Assembly: GCF_003711395.1 (NCBI RefSeq)
Contig: NZ_PJRJ01000013.1
Span: 18,861 to 82,860, forward strand
Source: Acinetobacter sp. B51(2017)
GTDB lineage: Bacteria; Pseudomonadota; Gammaproteobacteria; Pseudomonadales; Moraxellaceae
Direction: 5' to 3'
Length of the DNA: 64,000 nt
Shown here: one piece after another, positions 56,819 through 64,000 of the stretch
Numbering within the stretch: the stretch's first letter is position 1
Layout of the letters: every line of letters starts with the position of its first letter
Translations under genes and position numbers: made by a program
Notes under the pieces: generated by a model
The model's input: only the letters and a program-made list of their open reading frames with translations
Database searches by the model: none
What the model was told of the DNA's origin: nothing

Positions 56819-57673
56819 TTATGGCTTTGCCTGTGTTTGTGTTGCAATGCTTGTGTCATTTTTAGTTACAACAAAGTGACCACTCGCAATCGCAGGTGCA
56901 GCTGAATGTAACCATTGAATTGCTAGACCATTGCGGTAGCGTAAATCAATGGAAGACATTTTTGACCACACTGGTTTAAAGTCAGTTTGTGCTAAGTGAC
57001 TTAAGCGTTGCAGCTTACTCATGGTTTGATCTTGATCTACAATAACACGCAGACCAGAATCAAACTGCATAAACCAAGTCATTCGGTCAGTTAAATATAA
57101 TTCTTTGAGACGCAAATTTACTGGTAAAAACAGTTGGTTAATTTCGTTATAGCGACGCATCATCATTTCTGATTGATGCACAGGCCCATGTAATAGCGGT
57201 AGATGCTGATAATTTTTGGCATCGACTTCGCTAAATACTACGCCATTATCACTGAGTAAACGTCCTGTACCCCAACGGGCAATAGCATGGCGCGGCATGA
57301 CTCGTACCCGAATGGCATTTGGCCATGCTCGTGATACCACGACACGATCTACCCAAGAAAGCTCAAGTGTACGATCGCGTATAACTTCCAAATCTGAAGT
57401 AAAGTAATTTTCTTTGATTACAGGTGTAACATGCTGCACAACTTTGGCGCTTTCGGTATTAGAACGTGTCCCGACAACGTCAAGCTCTGCTACATGGGCA
57501 TCTGTCATCACTTTATATAGCGCATAAATTCCTACTGCCAATACAGCGAAGGCAATAACCAAGAGGAGCCAACCACCTGCATTGGCAAGTTTTTCTTGCT
57601 TAGTAGGTGGTTTTTCATGAATCGAGGTAATCGCTTTGCGTTTACGCCGCATTGTAGCAGGAAGTTGTACCAT
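56819..57673 (-). CDS. ftsQ: Cell division protein FtsQ
   Basis: FtsQ is the bitopic scaffold of the FtsQLB division subcomplex. The 284-residue protein has a basic cytoplasmic start (TMRRKRKAITSI), one membrane helix at about 33-52 and a POTRA domain (VAELDVVGTRSNTESAKVVQ). The beta domain follows with WVDRVVVSRAWPNAIRVRV and RHAIARWGTGRLLSDNGVVF. Its ATG is three bases after the ddl stop, so translation is coupled. Confidence 0.93.
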   Translation of the reverse strand: MVQLPATMRRKRKAITSIHEKPPTKQEKLANAGGWLLLVIAFAVLAVGIYALYKVMTDAHVAELDVVGTRSNTESAKVVQHVTPVIKENYFTSDLEVIRDRTLELSWVDRVVVSRAWPNAIRVRVMPRHAIARWGTGRLLSDNGVVFSEVDAKNYQHLPLLHGPVHQSEMMMRRYNEINQLFLPVNLRLKELYLTDRMTWFMQFDSGLRVIVDQDQTMSKLQRLSHLAQTDFKPVWSKMSSIDLRYRNGLAIQWLHSAAPAIASGHFVVTKNDTSIATQTQAKP

Positions 57674-57676
57674 GAC

Positions 57677-58606
57677 TTAGTGAGCCGCATCCATTAAGGT
57701 TTGCTCTAAAATCGCAACACAGAGTTCATCAAAGCTATAGCCCACCGCTGCGGCAGCTTTAGGCACTAATGAATGACTGGTCATGCCAGGTACGGTGTTG
57801 ACTTCTAATAACCAGAAATTGCCTTGCTCGTCTTGCATGGCATCAATACGGCCCCAACCACTTGCACCTACCGCTTGGAAAGCACGTAGGCACAACGCTT
57901 GTAAGCGTTGTTCTTCATCTGCGCTTAAGCCACATGGAATACCATATTGCACATCATTACGATTGTATTTGGCTTCAAAATCGTAGAAAGCAACATCTGC
58001 AGGTGGTTGTAAACGAATCACCGGTAATGCCTGACCATTTAAAATCACAATGGTAAATTCACGACCCGTAATCCATTTTTCTGCCATGACTACAGCATCA
58101 TGCTGAGTCGCTTTAGCAATTGCTTCGGCAAAGTCTTCAATTCTTTCAACTTTACTCATGCCAATGCTTGAGCCTTCATGCACAGGCTTAATAATAAATG
58201 GTAGACCAATTGAGCCCACAATTTCTTCTAAATTAGAATCTTTACTGACAATACGATAAGGTGCTGTTGGCAATTCAGAGCCTTGCCAAACTTGCTTGGT
58301 TTTAACCTTATCCATACCAATCGCTGAACCCTGTACACCTGTACCAGTGTAAGGGATATTTAGCCACTCTAAAGTGCCTTGAATTTGACCGTCTTCACCA
58401 CCACGCCCATGCAATACAATAAAAGCACGATCATAGCCAACTAGCTCAGTGACACTACGTTCTTGCGGATCAAAAGCTTCCGCATTTACCCCTGAACGTA
58501 CTAATGCTTCAAGTACTGCCGTCCCGCTATCGAGAGACACTTGACGCTCTGCTGACTTACCACCTAGTAATACGGCAACTTTGCCGAATTTTGAAACATC
58601 TGACAC
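57677..58606 (-). CDS. ddl: D-alanine--D-alanine ligase
   Basis: Ddl makes the D-Ala-D-Ala dipeptide for peptidoglycan precursors. The 309-residue ATP-grasp enzyme shows KVAVLLGGKSAERQVSLDSG at the start, HEGSSIGMSKV and GREFTIVILNG in the ATP-binding part, and WGRIDAMQDEQGNFWLLEVN with the metal ligands. I chose the GTG at 58606, because AAGGA lies seven bases upstream and it gives the start seen in A. baumannii Ddl; the frame runs 11 codons further. It lies between murC and ftsQ in the wall/division cluster. Confidence 0.95.
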   Translation of the reverse strand: MSDVSKFGKVAVLLGGKSAERQVSLDSGTAVLEALVRSGVNAEAFDPQERSVTELVGYDRAFIVLHGRGGEDGQIQGTLEWLNIPYTGTGVQGSAIGMDKVKTKQVWQGSELPTAPYRIVSKDSNLEEIVGSIGLPFIIKPVHEGSSIGMSKVERIEDFAEAIAKATQHDAVVMAEKWITGREFTIVILNGQALPVIRLQPPADVAFYDFEAKYNRNDVQYGIPCGLSADEEQRLQALCLRAFQAVGASGWGRIDAMQDEQGNFWLLEVNTVPGMTSHSLVPKAAAAVGYSFDELCVAILEQTLMDAAH

Positions 58607-58659
58607 GCTAATATCCTTAAAAGTTGTTATGATTTTCAATCAAATTCACAAACACATGC

Positions 58660-60108
58660 TTATTTTAAATATAAATGATTGTGTGCTAATTCAACTGAGA
58701 TGCTACCCACATTACCCGCGCCTTGCGTTAATAACAAGTCATTCGCTTGTAACACTTTTTGCATCGCGTTTTGTAGATTACCTTCTACTGGATCGACCAA
58801 AATTGGCTCGACATCGCCACGTAAACGGATACTACGCGCTAAGGCACGACTGTCAGCGCCCACAATTGGTTTTTCACCAGCAGGATACACTTCTAACAAT
58901 AGCAATTGATCGACTTGTGACAATACATCTACGAAGTCATCAAAGCAGTCACGGGTACGGCTAAAACGATGCGGTTGGAACATCATCACTAAACGACGAT
59001 CAGGATGACTTTGACGCGCAGCTTTAATAGTTGCTTCCACTTCTTTTGGATGGTGACCATAGTCATCGACTAATTTCACATCACCACCTTGCACTTCAAA
59101 CTGACCTTGAATTTGGAAACGACGACCTACACCACTAAAGCTTTCTAGAGCACGGCAAATTGCACCATCAGAAACACCTTCGTCTGTGGCAATCCCAATG
59201 GCAGCCAGAGCATTTAAAATATTGTGCGCGCCTGGCATATTAATCGTCACACGTAATGGCTCACGGTCTTTACGTAATACAGTAAAGTGCGATTGCATGC
59301 CATCTTGCTCTACATCTACCGCACGAATGTCGTTATCTTCATTAAAACCATAGGTTAACAATGGACGACCAATACGCGGCATAATTTCACGAATATTGGC
59401 ATCATCGCCACATACTACAGCTAAACCATAGAATGGAAGTTTTTGTAGGAACTGAACAAAAGTGTCTTTAAGTACATCAAAGCTACCACCATAGGTATCC
59501 ATATGGTCAGCATCAATGTTCGTCACAATGGTTGCCATTGGCTGTAAATGTAAGAATGACGCATCTGATTCGTCTGCTTCAGCCACAATATAACGACTCG
59601 CACCCAATGCGGCATTTACGCCAGTACGATTCAATAAACCACCAATCACATAAGTTGGATCGAGGTTTTCTTCCGCCAACATACACGTTACTAAACTTGT
59701 AGTTGTGGTTTTACCATGTGTACCTGCTACAGCAATACCATGACGGTAACGCATGAGTTCACCAAGCATTTCGGCACGGCGCACCACAGGAATACGATTT
59801 TCTAGAGCTGCTTTTACTTCTGGGTTTTCAGGGTCAATCGCAGTTGAAACCACCAACACATCAGCATTGACAATGTTTTCAGCCGCATGACCTAAATACA
59901 CCTGAATGCCATTTTCTTCGAGCTGGGCTGTGGTTTTCGAGGCTTTAATATCCGAGCCTGAAACGTTGTAACCTTGGTTTTTAAGTACTTCGGCAATACC
60001 ACACATCCCTGCCCCACCAATACCCACAAAGTGAATGTGTTTGATACGGCGCATTTCTGGCACTTTAATTAACTTTTTCGCTTGTTCAGCAGGTGTAGAT
60101 GGAGACAT
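58660..60108 (-). CDS. murC: UDP-N-acetylmuramate--L-alanine ligase
   Basis: MurC adds L-Ala to UDP-MurNAc, the first stem-peptide step. The 482-residue protein has the N-terminal Rossmann segment [18 protein letters not shown], the ATP loop [14 protein letters not shown] (about 119-132), [16 protein letters not shown] and the C-terminal [14 protein letters not shown] then [14 protein letters not shown]. It follows murG by 12 bases and precedes ddl by 53. Confidence 0.97.
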   Translation of the reverse strand: MSPSTPAEQAKKLIKVPEMRRIKHIHFVGIGGAGMCGIAEVLKNQGYNVSGSDIKASKTTAQLEENGIQVYLGHAAENIVNADVLVVSTAIDPENPEVKAALENRIPVVRRAEMLGELMRYRHGIAVAGTHGKTTTTSLVTCMLAEENLDPTYVIGGLLNRTGVNAALGASRYIVAEADESDASFLHLQPMATIVTNIDADHMDTYGGSFDVLKDTFVQFLQKLPFYGLAVVCGDDANIREIMPRIGRPLLTYGFNEDNDIRAVDVEQDGMQSHFTVLRKDREPLRVTINMPGAHNILNALAAIGIATDEGVSDGAICRALESFSGVGRRFQIQGQFEVQGGDVKLVDDYGHHPKEVEATIKAARQSHPDRRLVMMFQPHRFSRTRDCFDDFVDVLSQVDQLLLLEVYPAGEKPIVGADSRALARSIRLRGDVEPILVDPVEGNLQNAMQKVLQANDLLLTQGAGNVGSISVELAHNHLYLK

Positions 60109-60120
60109 AAGTTACTCGGA

Positions 60121-61218
60121 TTACAATTCTTGAATTAAACGAACCACATGTTGGGTTGCATCAGGTTGAGCATGTTGACGGGCTTTTACTGCCATCTGTG
60201 ACAGTGTTTGGCGATTCATCAATGGTGCTAAGAGTTCTGTTAAACTTTCAGGTGTCATAGTGCCTTGTGGGCAAATTTTGGCAGCGCCTGCATTGGCTAA
60301 AAATTTAGCGTTTGCGGTTTGGTGATCATCCACCGCACTTGGTAAGGGTACAAAAATTGCAGCAACACCCGCAGTTGCAATTTCAGTAACAGTGAGCGCA
60401 CCCGCACGGCAAATAATTAAATCTGCATCTGCATAGGCTTTTGCCATATCTTCAATAAAAGGCTTTACTTCCACTTTGAGCTGACTTGGTGCATTTTGAT
60501 AACGTGTAGCAGTACTGTCTTTATTTTTTTGACCACACTGATGATAAACATCTAAAGGCATACCCAATTGCATTAAGGCAGCAGGAACTCGCTCATTGAG
60601 TGCTTGTGCACCTAGTGAACCACCTACAATTAATATCCTTAATGGTAAACCTGCTTTTTCGCGTTGTTCATAACGCCAAGCAGGACTTAGAATTTCGGTA
60701 ATTTCTTTACGTACAGGGTTACCTGTCGCAACGACCTTAGTACTTTTTGGAAAAGTATTTGGAAAGGCCTCACAAACCGTTTTTGCGACACGCGATAATT
60801 GGGTATTGGTAAAGCCTGCCACCGCATTTTGCTCATGAATAATCACAGGAATACCCAAAGCGCGTGCTGCTAAACCACCCGGCCCTGCCACATATCCGCC
60901 AAAACCTGCCACTGCATCCACTTTCAGCTGCTTCATGTATTTCATAGCACTTAATGTGGCTTTTAAAATTTTAAACGGTGCAAGTAATTTACGTACTATG
61001 CCATTACCGCGTACACCTTGAATATCAATTTGATAAATCGGAATATTTTGATTTTGTAATAGGCGGTTTTCCATACCTGATGGCGTTGCCAACCACGATA
61101 CTTCAACCCCTTGTTGTTGTAATTCTTTGGCAACGGCTAAGGCGGGGAAGACATGTCCACCCGTACCTGCGGCCATCATCATGACATGTTTAGGTTGTTG
61201 TTTCTGCGCTTGGCTCAC
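60121..61218 (-). CDS. murG: UDP-GlcNAc:lipid I N-acetylglucosaminyltransferase
   Basis: MurG converts lipid I to lipid II on the inner face of the inner membrane. The 365-residue GT-B enzyme has MAAGTGGHVFPALAVA (first G loop), GFGGYVAGPGGLAA, IHEQNAVAG, LIVGGSLGAQALNERVP and the donor-site segment CRAGALTVTEIATAG. It is the first gene of the local run murG-murC-ddl-ftsQAZ. The usual upstream partners mraY, murD and ftsW are absent, consistent with a split cluster. Confidence 0.97.
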   Translation of the reverse strand: MSQAQKQQPKHVMMMAAGTGGHVFPALAVAKELQQQGVEVSWLATPSGMENRLLQNQNIPIYQIDIQGVRGNGIVRKLLAPFKILKATLSAMKYMKQLKVDAVAGFGGYVAGPGGLAARALGIPVIIHEQNAVAGFTNTQLSRVAKTVCEAFPNTFPKSTKVVATGNPVRKEITEILSPAWRYEQREKAGLPLRILIVGGSLGAQALNERVPAALMQLGMPLDVYHQCGQKNKDSTATRYQNAPSQLKVEVKPFIEDMAKAYADADLIICRAGALTVTEIATAGVAAIFVPLPSAVDDHQTANAKFLANAGAAKICPQGTMTPESLTELLAPLMNRQTLSQMAVKARQHAQPDATQHVVRLIQEL

Positions 61219-61494
61219 GGTCTATTTCTTCAATTCAGATATGGCTAATGAAAGATCTTTATAAGCGGACAATTGTAATCACAAAAATGCGGGCTTGAAA
61301 GTTTATTTACTTTTTTTCACTCGGCATTTTATTGGTTTTTTTCCTTAGATCGACAAATTTAAACTAGTTTTATTATCAACAGCAAATAAGCTTATAAATT
61401 ATATACACATTCTATAAACTTGCTTTTCTTAAACTGAGCTTTATATTTTATCTTGTTTTTTAATTTTGTGAAATAAGTCACACTACAGTACAAC
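61219..61494. other. Region upstream of murG, with promoter and CRP-type dyad
   Basis: About 280 bases. On the minus strand TTTGTG (61280-61285), 16 bases, TATAAA (61258-61263) is a reasonable murG promoter. Farther out lies an exact CRP-type dyad (see 61467-61482). No gene is seen. Confidence 0.5.
61467..61482. promoter_or_regulatory. Perfect CRP/Vfr-type dyad upstream of murG
   Basis: TGTGA-AATAAG-TCACA is an exact 5-6-5 match to the CRP consensus, about 250 bases upstream of the murG start and 12 bases before the gshB terminator. It resembles the site at 53051-53066, differing at two of 16 positions when that site is read on the opposite strand. Confidence 0.45.
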
Positions 61495-61524
61495 AAAAAA
61501 GAGCCGAATCATGGCTCTTTTTTT
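61495..61524 (-). terminator. Terminator of gshB
   Basis: AAAGAGCC/GGCTCTTT with a 7-base loop, six A on one side and a T run on the other, 20 bases after the gshB stop. Confidence 0.8.
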
Positions 61525-61543
61525 GAAATATACAATCGATTTT

Positions 61544-62488
61544 TTAAGCTTTCAAACCTTGCTCTAATACCTCAAACAAATCATCTGCAATTGAAGTAGC
61601 AAATTGGTTGTCAATTTCACGAATACAGGTTGGACTGGTGACATTAATTTCTGTCACGTAGTCACCAATGACATCCAGACCTACAAAAACTAAACCTTTT
61701 TCACGTAAAAAAGGCCCCACTTTAGCCGCAATCGCTTTGTCATTTTCAGTCAAAGGACGTGCTTCACCACGACCACCTGCTGCCAAGTTACCACGCGTTT
61801 CACCATTTTGTGGGATACGCGCCAAGCAATACGGTACAGCTTCACCATTGACCATTAAAATGCGTTTATCACCATCAATAATTTCAGGAATATAACGCTG
61901 TGCCATAATCGGCTGCTGTCCCATCTGTGTCAGCATTTCAAGTGTCGAACCAATATTTGCGCCATTTGCGGTTAAACGGAAAATCCCCATACCGCCCATA
62001 CCATCTAGTGGTTTGACAATCACATCTTGGTGTTTGGCAATAAACTCACGGATTAATGAATCTTGTGAAGTGACTAAAGTCGGCACTTGTAGTTCTGGGA
62101 ACTGGGTAGCAAAAAGCTTTTCATTACAGTCACGTAAGCTTTGCGGCTTGTTAATAATCCATGCGCCTTCACGTTCTGCTTGTTCTAAAATGTAAGTGGT
62201 ATACACAAAGTTCATATCAAAAGGTGGGTCTTTACGCATCAGCACCACATCGTAATCTGCAATTGATTCTTTTTGTTTTTCGCCTAGCTCGTAGTAGTGG
62301 TTAACGTCTTCAAAGACTTTTAATGGCGCAATTAAGCCAAATGCTTTGCCTTGATCAATATATAAATCTTGCTGCAAAGCATAACCTAATTCATGACCAC
62401 GACGCGCTGCTGCCCAAAGCATTGCCATAGTTGAATCTTTTTTCAGGTTTACATTTTCGATGGGATCCATCACCACAAGTACGCGCAT
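61544..62488 (-). CDS. gshB: Glutathione synthetase
   Basis: GshB joins gamma-glutamylcysteine and glycine with ATP. The 314-residue ATP-grasp protein has VVMDPIENVNLKKDSTMAML at the start, VLMRKDPPFDMNFVY, VIVKPLDGMGGMGIFRL and the C-terminal FVGLDVIGDYVTEINVTSPT with the metal ligands. It is transcribed alone and ends at its own terminator, so it is not part of the murG run. Confidence 0.97.
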   Translation of the reverse strand: MRVLVVMDPIENVNLKKDSTMAMLWAAARRGHELGYALQQDLYIDQGKAFGLIAPLKVFEDVNHYYELGEKQKESIADYDVVLMRKDPPFDMNFVYTTYILEQAEREGAWIINKPQSLRDCNEKLFATQFPELQVPTLVTSQDSLIREFIAKHQDVIVKPLDGMGGMGIFRLTANGANIGSTLEMLTQMGQQPIMAQRYIPEIIDGDKRILMVNGEAVPYCLARIPQNGETRGNLAAGGRGEARPLTENDKAIAAKVGPFLREKGLVFVGLDVIGDYVTEINVTSPTCIREIDNQFATSIADDLFEVLEQGLKA

Positions 62489-62601
62489 ATTTTTGTGCTC
62501 AATTACGATTTAAATTGGCAAAAGTATAGCGGAGATTGCAGCATGTGCATGGCTATTTTATGGTGTGGTTATGCTTTTTGCTGTAAAGGATTTTTAAACT
62601 G

Positions 62602-62793
62602 ATGTTACAGGCAATCGTAGATTTTTATTTAGATGATGAGAAACATTGGGTCGCCAAACTTGCCTGTGGGCATAGTCAGCATGTTCGGCATAATCCACCA
62701 TGGCAAAACCGTCCTTGGGTGATGACGGAACAAGGACGCAAGGAAAAGTTAGGGGTGATGTTGGAGTGTAGGTTGTGTGATGAATTTAGCTAG
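62602..62793 (+). CDS. DUF3565 family small protein
   Basis: This 63-residue protein has a Cys/His pattern that could bind zinc: LACGHSQHVRHNPPW (about 21-35) and LECRLCDEF at the end. The family (DUF3565) is common in gammaproteobacteria but has no assigned function. It is divergent from gshB, and its last eight bases overlap the end of the convergent coiled-coil gene. Confidence 0.8.
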   Translation: MLQAIVDFYLDDEKHWVAKLACGHSQHVRHNPPWQNRPWVMTEQGRKEKLGVMLECRLCDEFS

Positions 62794-63553
62794 CTAATCC
62801 TAAAATCAATCTAATTTCATCTCGAAAATCATCTCTAAGCTTCCGTAAATTTAATTCATTATTTATTGCTTGTTCACTTAATTGATTGGCTTTTTCTAAA
62901 TTTCCACTTATAGCAACTTCTTCCGCTTTTTGACGCAAATTCAAGTAATGTTCTTGAAAGCCAAAACCCAAAATATCTAGAATCTTTTCATCTAACACTT
63001 TAGGAATGAAAATAGCATTTTTATAATACTCATTCTTAAAATTATCTAGAACTATTAATGGTTTCAGGAAGATTTCATAATTATTCTTATCTCTTTTACG
63101 ATCACTCAAAGCATCTTCAAAATCAAGAATAAGGGTATATAACCTCTTTAAAGCCTCTATCTGATCTTTTAAAATTCCTGAATATGCAGCTTGTAATCTA
63201 TTATTTTGTAACGCAAGTTCACTTTTAACCCTTTCCAAATCTCTGTTTAAATGCGAGAGCTTTTCATTATTTTCAGCACTTAGATTAGCTTTCAAACTTT
63301 CAATTTCTTTATCTAAATTGTGTTTTAAATCATTTTTTAATATTTCCAATTCCTTGTCTAACTCCAATTGCTTTTGATTGTTCAAGGTAGCTAAGTCTGA
63401 TTTAAATTTCTCTAGACCTTGATTTATCGTTTTTTGTAAAATTATTTCATCTCTCCGAATCCATTTATCTAGTAATTTCAAAAGAAGTATATTCAATACC
63501 GTAGTACTACCAATAACCGTCCAATTATTAACAATAAAATCCCAAATTCCCAC
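62786..63553 (-). CDS. Membrane-anchored coiled-coil protein, unknown
   Basis: I do not recognise this 255-residue protein. One membrane helix near the N-terminus (about 10-28, VIGSTTVLNILLLKLL) is followed by a continuous heptad-like coiled coil from about 35 to 125, rich in Lys, Glu, Leu and Asn. A helical C-terminal domain follows (FGFQEHYLNLRQKAEEVA, RKLRDDFRDEIRLILG). The gene is clearly more AT-rich than its neighbours and sits directly beside an IS, which suggests acquisition. The start is a GTG with AAGAGAG upstream. The layout recalls membrane-anchored sensors of phage-defence islands, but no effector domain is present. Confidence 0.65.
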   Translation of the reverse strand: MGIWDFIVNNWTVIGSTTVLNILLLKLLDKWIRRDEIILQKTINQGLEKFKSDLATLNNQKQLELDKELEILKNDLKHNLDKEIESLKANLSAENNEKLSHLNRDLERVKSELALQNNRLQAAYSGILKDQIEALKRLYTLILDFEDALSDRKRDKNNYEIFLKPLIVLDNFKNEYYKNAIFIPKVLDEKILDILGFGFQEHYLNLRQKAEEVAISGNLEKANQLSEQAINNELNLRKLRDDFRDEIRLILGLAS

Positions 63554-63573
63554 TCTAAACTCTCTTTTTATAA

Positions 63574-64000
63574 TACACCTCTTGCGAAAGTAAAAATCAC
63601 CTCCATATAAATTCCATGAGATATCAGAAATTAAACCGTTTTTCAGATTCTGAATTCAAACGCTTGGTTGGCGTACCTCGACAAGTTTTTACTGAGATGG
63701 TAGAGGTTCTAGAAAAAGCAGAATCACTCAAGAAGAAATCAGGTCGACCTCATACTTTAGATATAGAGGATCAGTTGTTATTAACTCTCAATTACTTACG
63801 CAACTATAGCACTCAACTGGAGTTAGCGGCAAATTACCATATCGCTGAAAGTAATGTGAATCGAACCATTAAAAAGGTTGAAGATGCATTGATGAAATCA
63901 AGACGTTTTACCCTGCCAAAACGAAGCATAACCACAGCAGAAGAACACTTTAACTGGGTCATTATTGATGCGACAGAATGTTCAATCGAACGCCCGAAAA
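63574..64000 (+). mobile_element. IS5-family insertion sequence, left part
   Basis: The element contains the transposase above. Its left end must lie between the coiled-coil gene start (63553) and the transposase ATG (63616). I cannot fix the terminal inverted repeat, because its partner is outside the window; the boundary near 63574 is approximate. Confidence 0.5.
63616..64000 (+). CDS. IS5-family transposase (N-terminal part)
   Basis: The first 128 codons of a transposase, MRYQKLNRFSDSEFKRLVGV onward, are cut by the right window edge. A helix-turn-helix region (TLDIEDQLLLTLNYLRNYST, AESNVNRTIKKVED) is followed by VIIDATECSIERPKK, where the Asp of IDATE is the first DDE catalytic residue. 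The pattern fits the IS5 family, ISL2-like group, some members of which frameshift at the A-rich RPKK codons just where the window ends. Whether the rest is intact cannot be seen. Confidence 0.85.
   Translation, partial: MRYQKLNRFSDSEFKRLVGVPRQVFTEMVEVLEKAESLKKKSGRPHTLDIEDQLLLTLNYLRNYSTQLELAANYHIAESNVNRTIKKVEDALMKSRRFTLPKRSITTAEEHFNWVIIDATECSIERPK

Overview
The window is chromosomal DNA of an Acinetobacter species (Gammaproteobacteria, Moraxellaceae). The evidence is the low-to-moderate GC, an Omp33-36 porin with the signal peptide and mature start typical of that genus, the gene order murG-murC-ddl-ftsQ-ftsA-ftsZ-lpxC without mraY/ftsW/murD, and no LexA-type box at uvrA. I cannot name the species. 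Most of the window is conserved core genome. Accessory character appears only at the right end (an AT-rich coiled-coil membrane protein and an IS5-family transposase cut by the window edge) and at a few small loci.

Layout. 1-10 kb: ssb (partial), a YajR-like MFS transporter, a DUF475 membrane protein, tenA, uvrA, an aromatic-acid-type MFS transporter and a membrane diguanylate cyclase. 10-11.4 kb: a gene-poor AT-rich gap that appears to hold two small RNA genes facing each other. 11.4-17 kb: porin Omp33-36, a BCCT transporter, an ion channel, a DUF697 gene translationally linked to an unknown gene, and a small lipoprotein. 17-30 kb: an acetate module (actP, its DUF485 partner, the transporter-kinase CrbS, the regulator CrbR, acs). 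Between crbR and acs lie sulfone-use genes (msuE-like, sfnG, a DszC/SfnB-like oxidoreductase) and a stand-alone, catalytically degenerate Hint-fold protein. 30-38 kb: DUF805, MscS channel, rsmE, waaA, an arsR regulator followed by two tandem old-yellow-enzyme genes, and prfB with its programmed +1 frameshift. 38-46.4 kb: a second Omp33-36-type porin, recJ, pdxH, glmM, guaB, a Cys-cluster protein, an ODP-type metallo-beta-lactamase-fold protein, and a GDT1/TMEM165 protein behind a yybP-ykoY (manganese) riboswitch. 46.7-62.5 kb: aceF-aceE, an M23 peptidase, dciA, lpxC and the division/wall cluster ftsZ-ftsA-ftsQ-ddl-murC-murG, then gshB. 62.6-64 kb: DUF3565, the coiled-coil protein and the IS.

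How the parts work together. CrbS/CrbR homologues in Vibrio and Pseudomonas switch on acs, so the actP/crbS/crbR/acs cluster is probably a self-contained acetate-scavenging unit feeding acetyl-CoA. The msuE-sfnG pair supplies sulfur from dimethyl sulfone. The arsR-OYE-OYE operon looks like an electrophile or enone response unit, with a 16-bp palindrome inside a longer dyad as its likely operator. The riboswitch-GDT1 gene is a manganese export unit. Two exact TGTGA-N6-TCACA dyads lie just outside either end of the murG-to-lpxC block.

The most novel-looking items are the two convergent sRNA candidates sharing a 10-nt motif, the solitary Hint protein lacking its autoprocessing residues, the paired CRP-type dyads framing the division cluster, and the arsR operator with its duplicated ene-reductases. 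No tRNA, rRNA or CRISPR array was seen.
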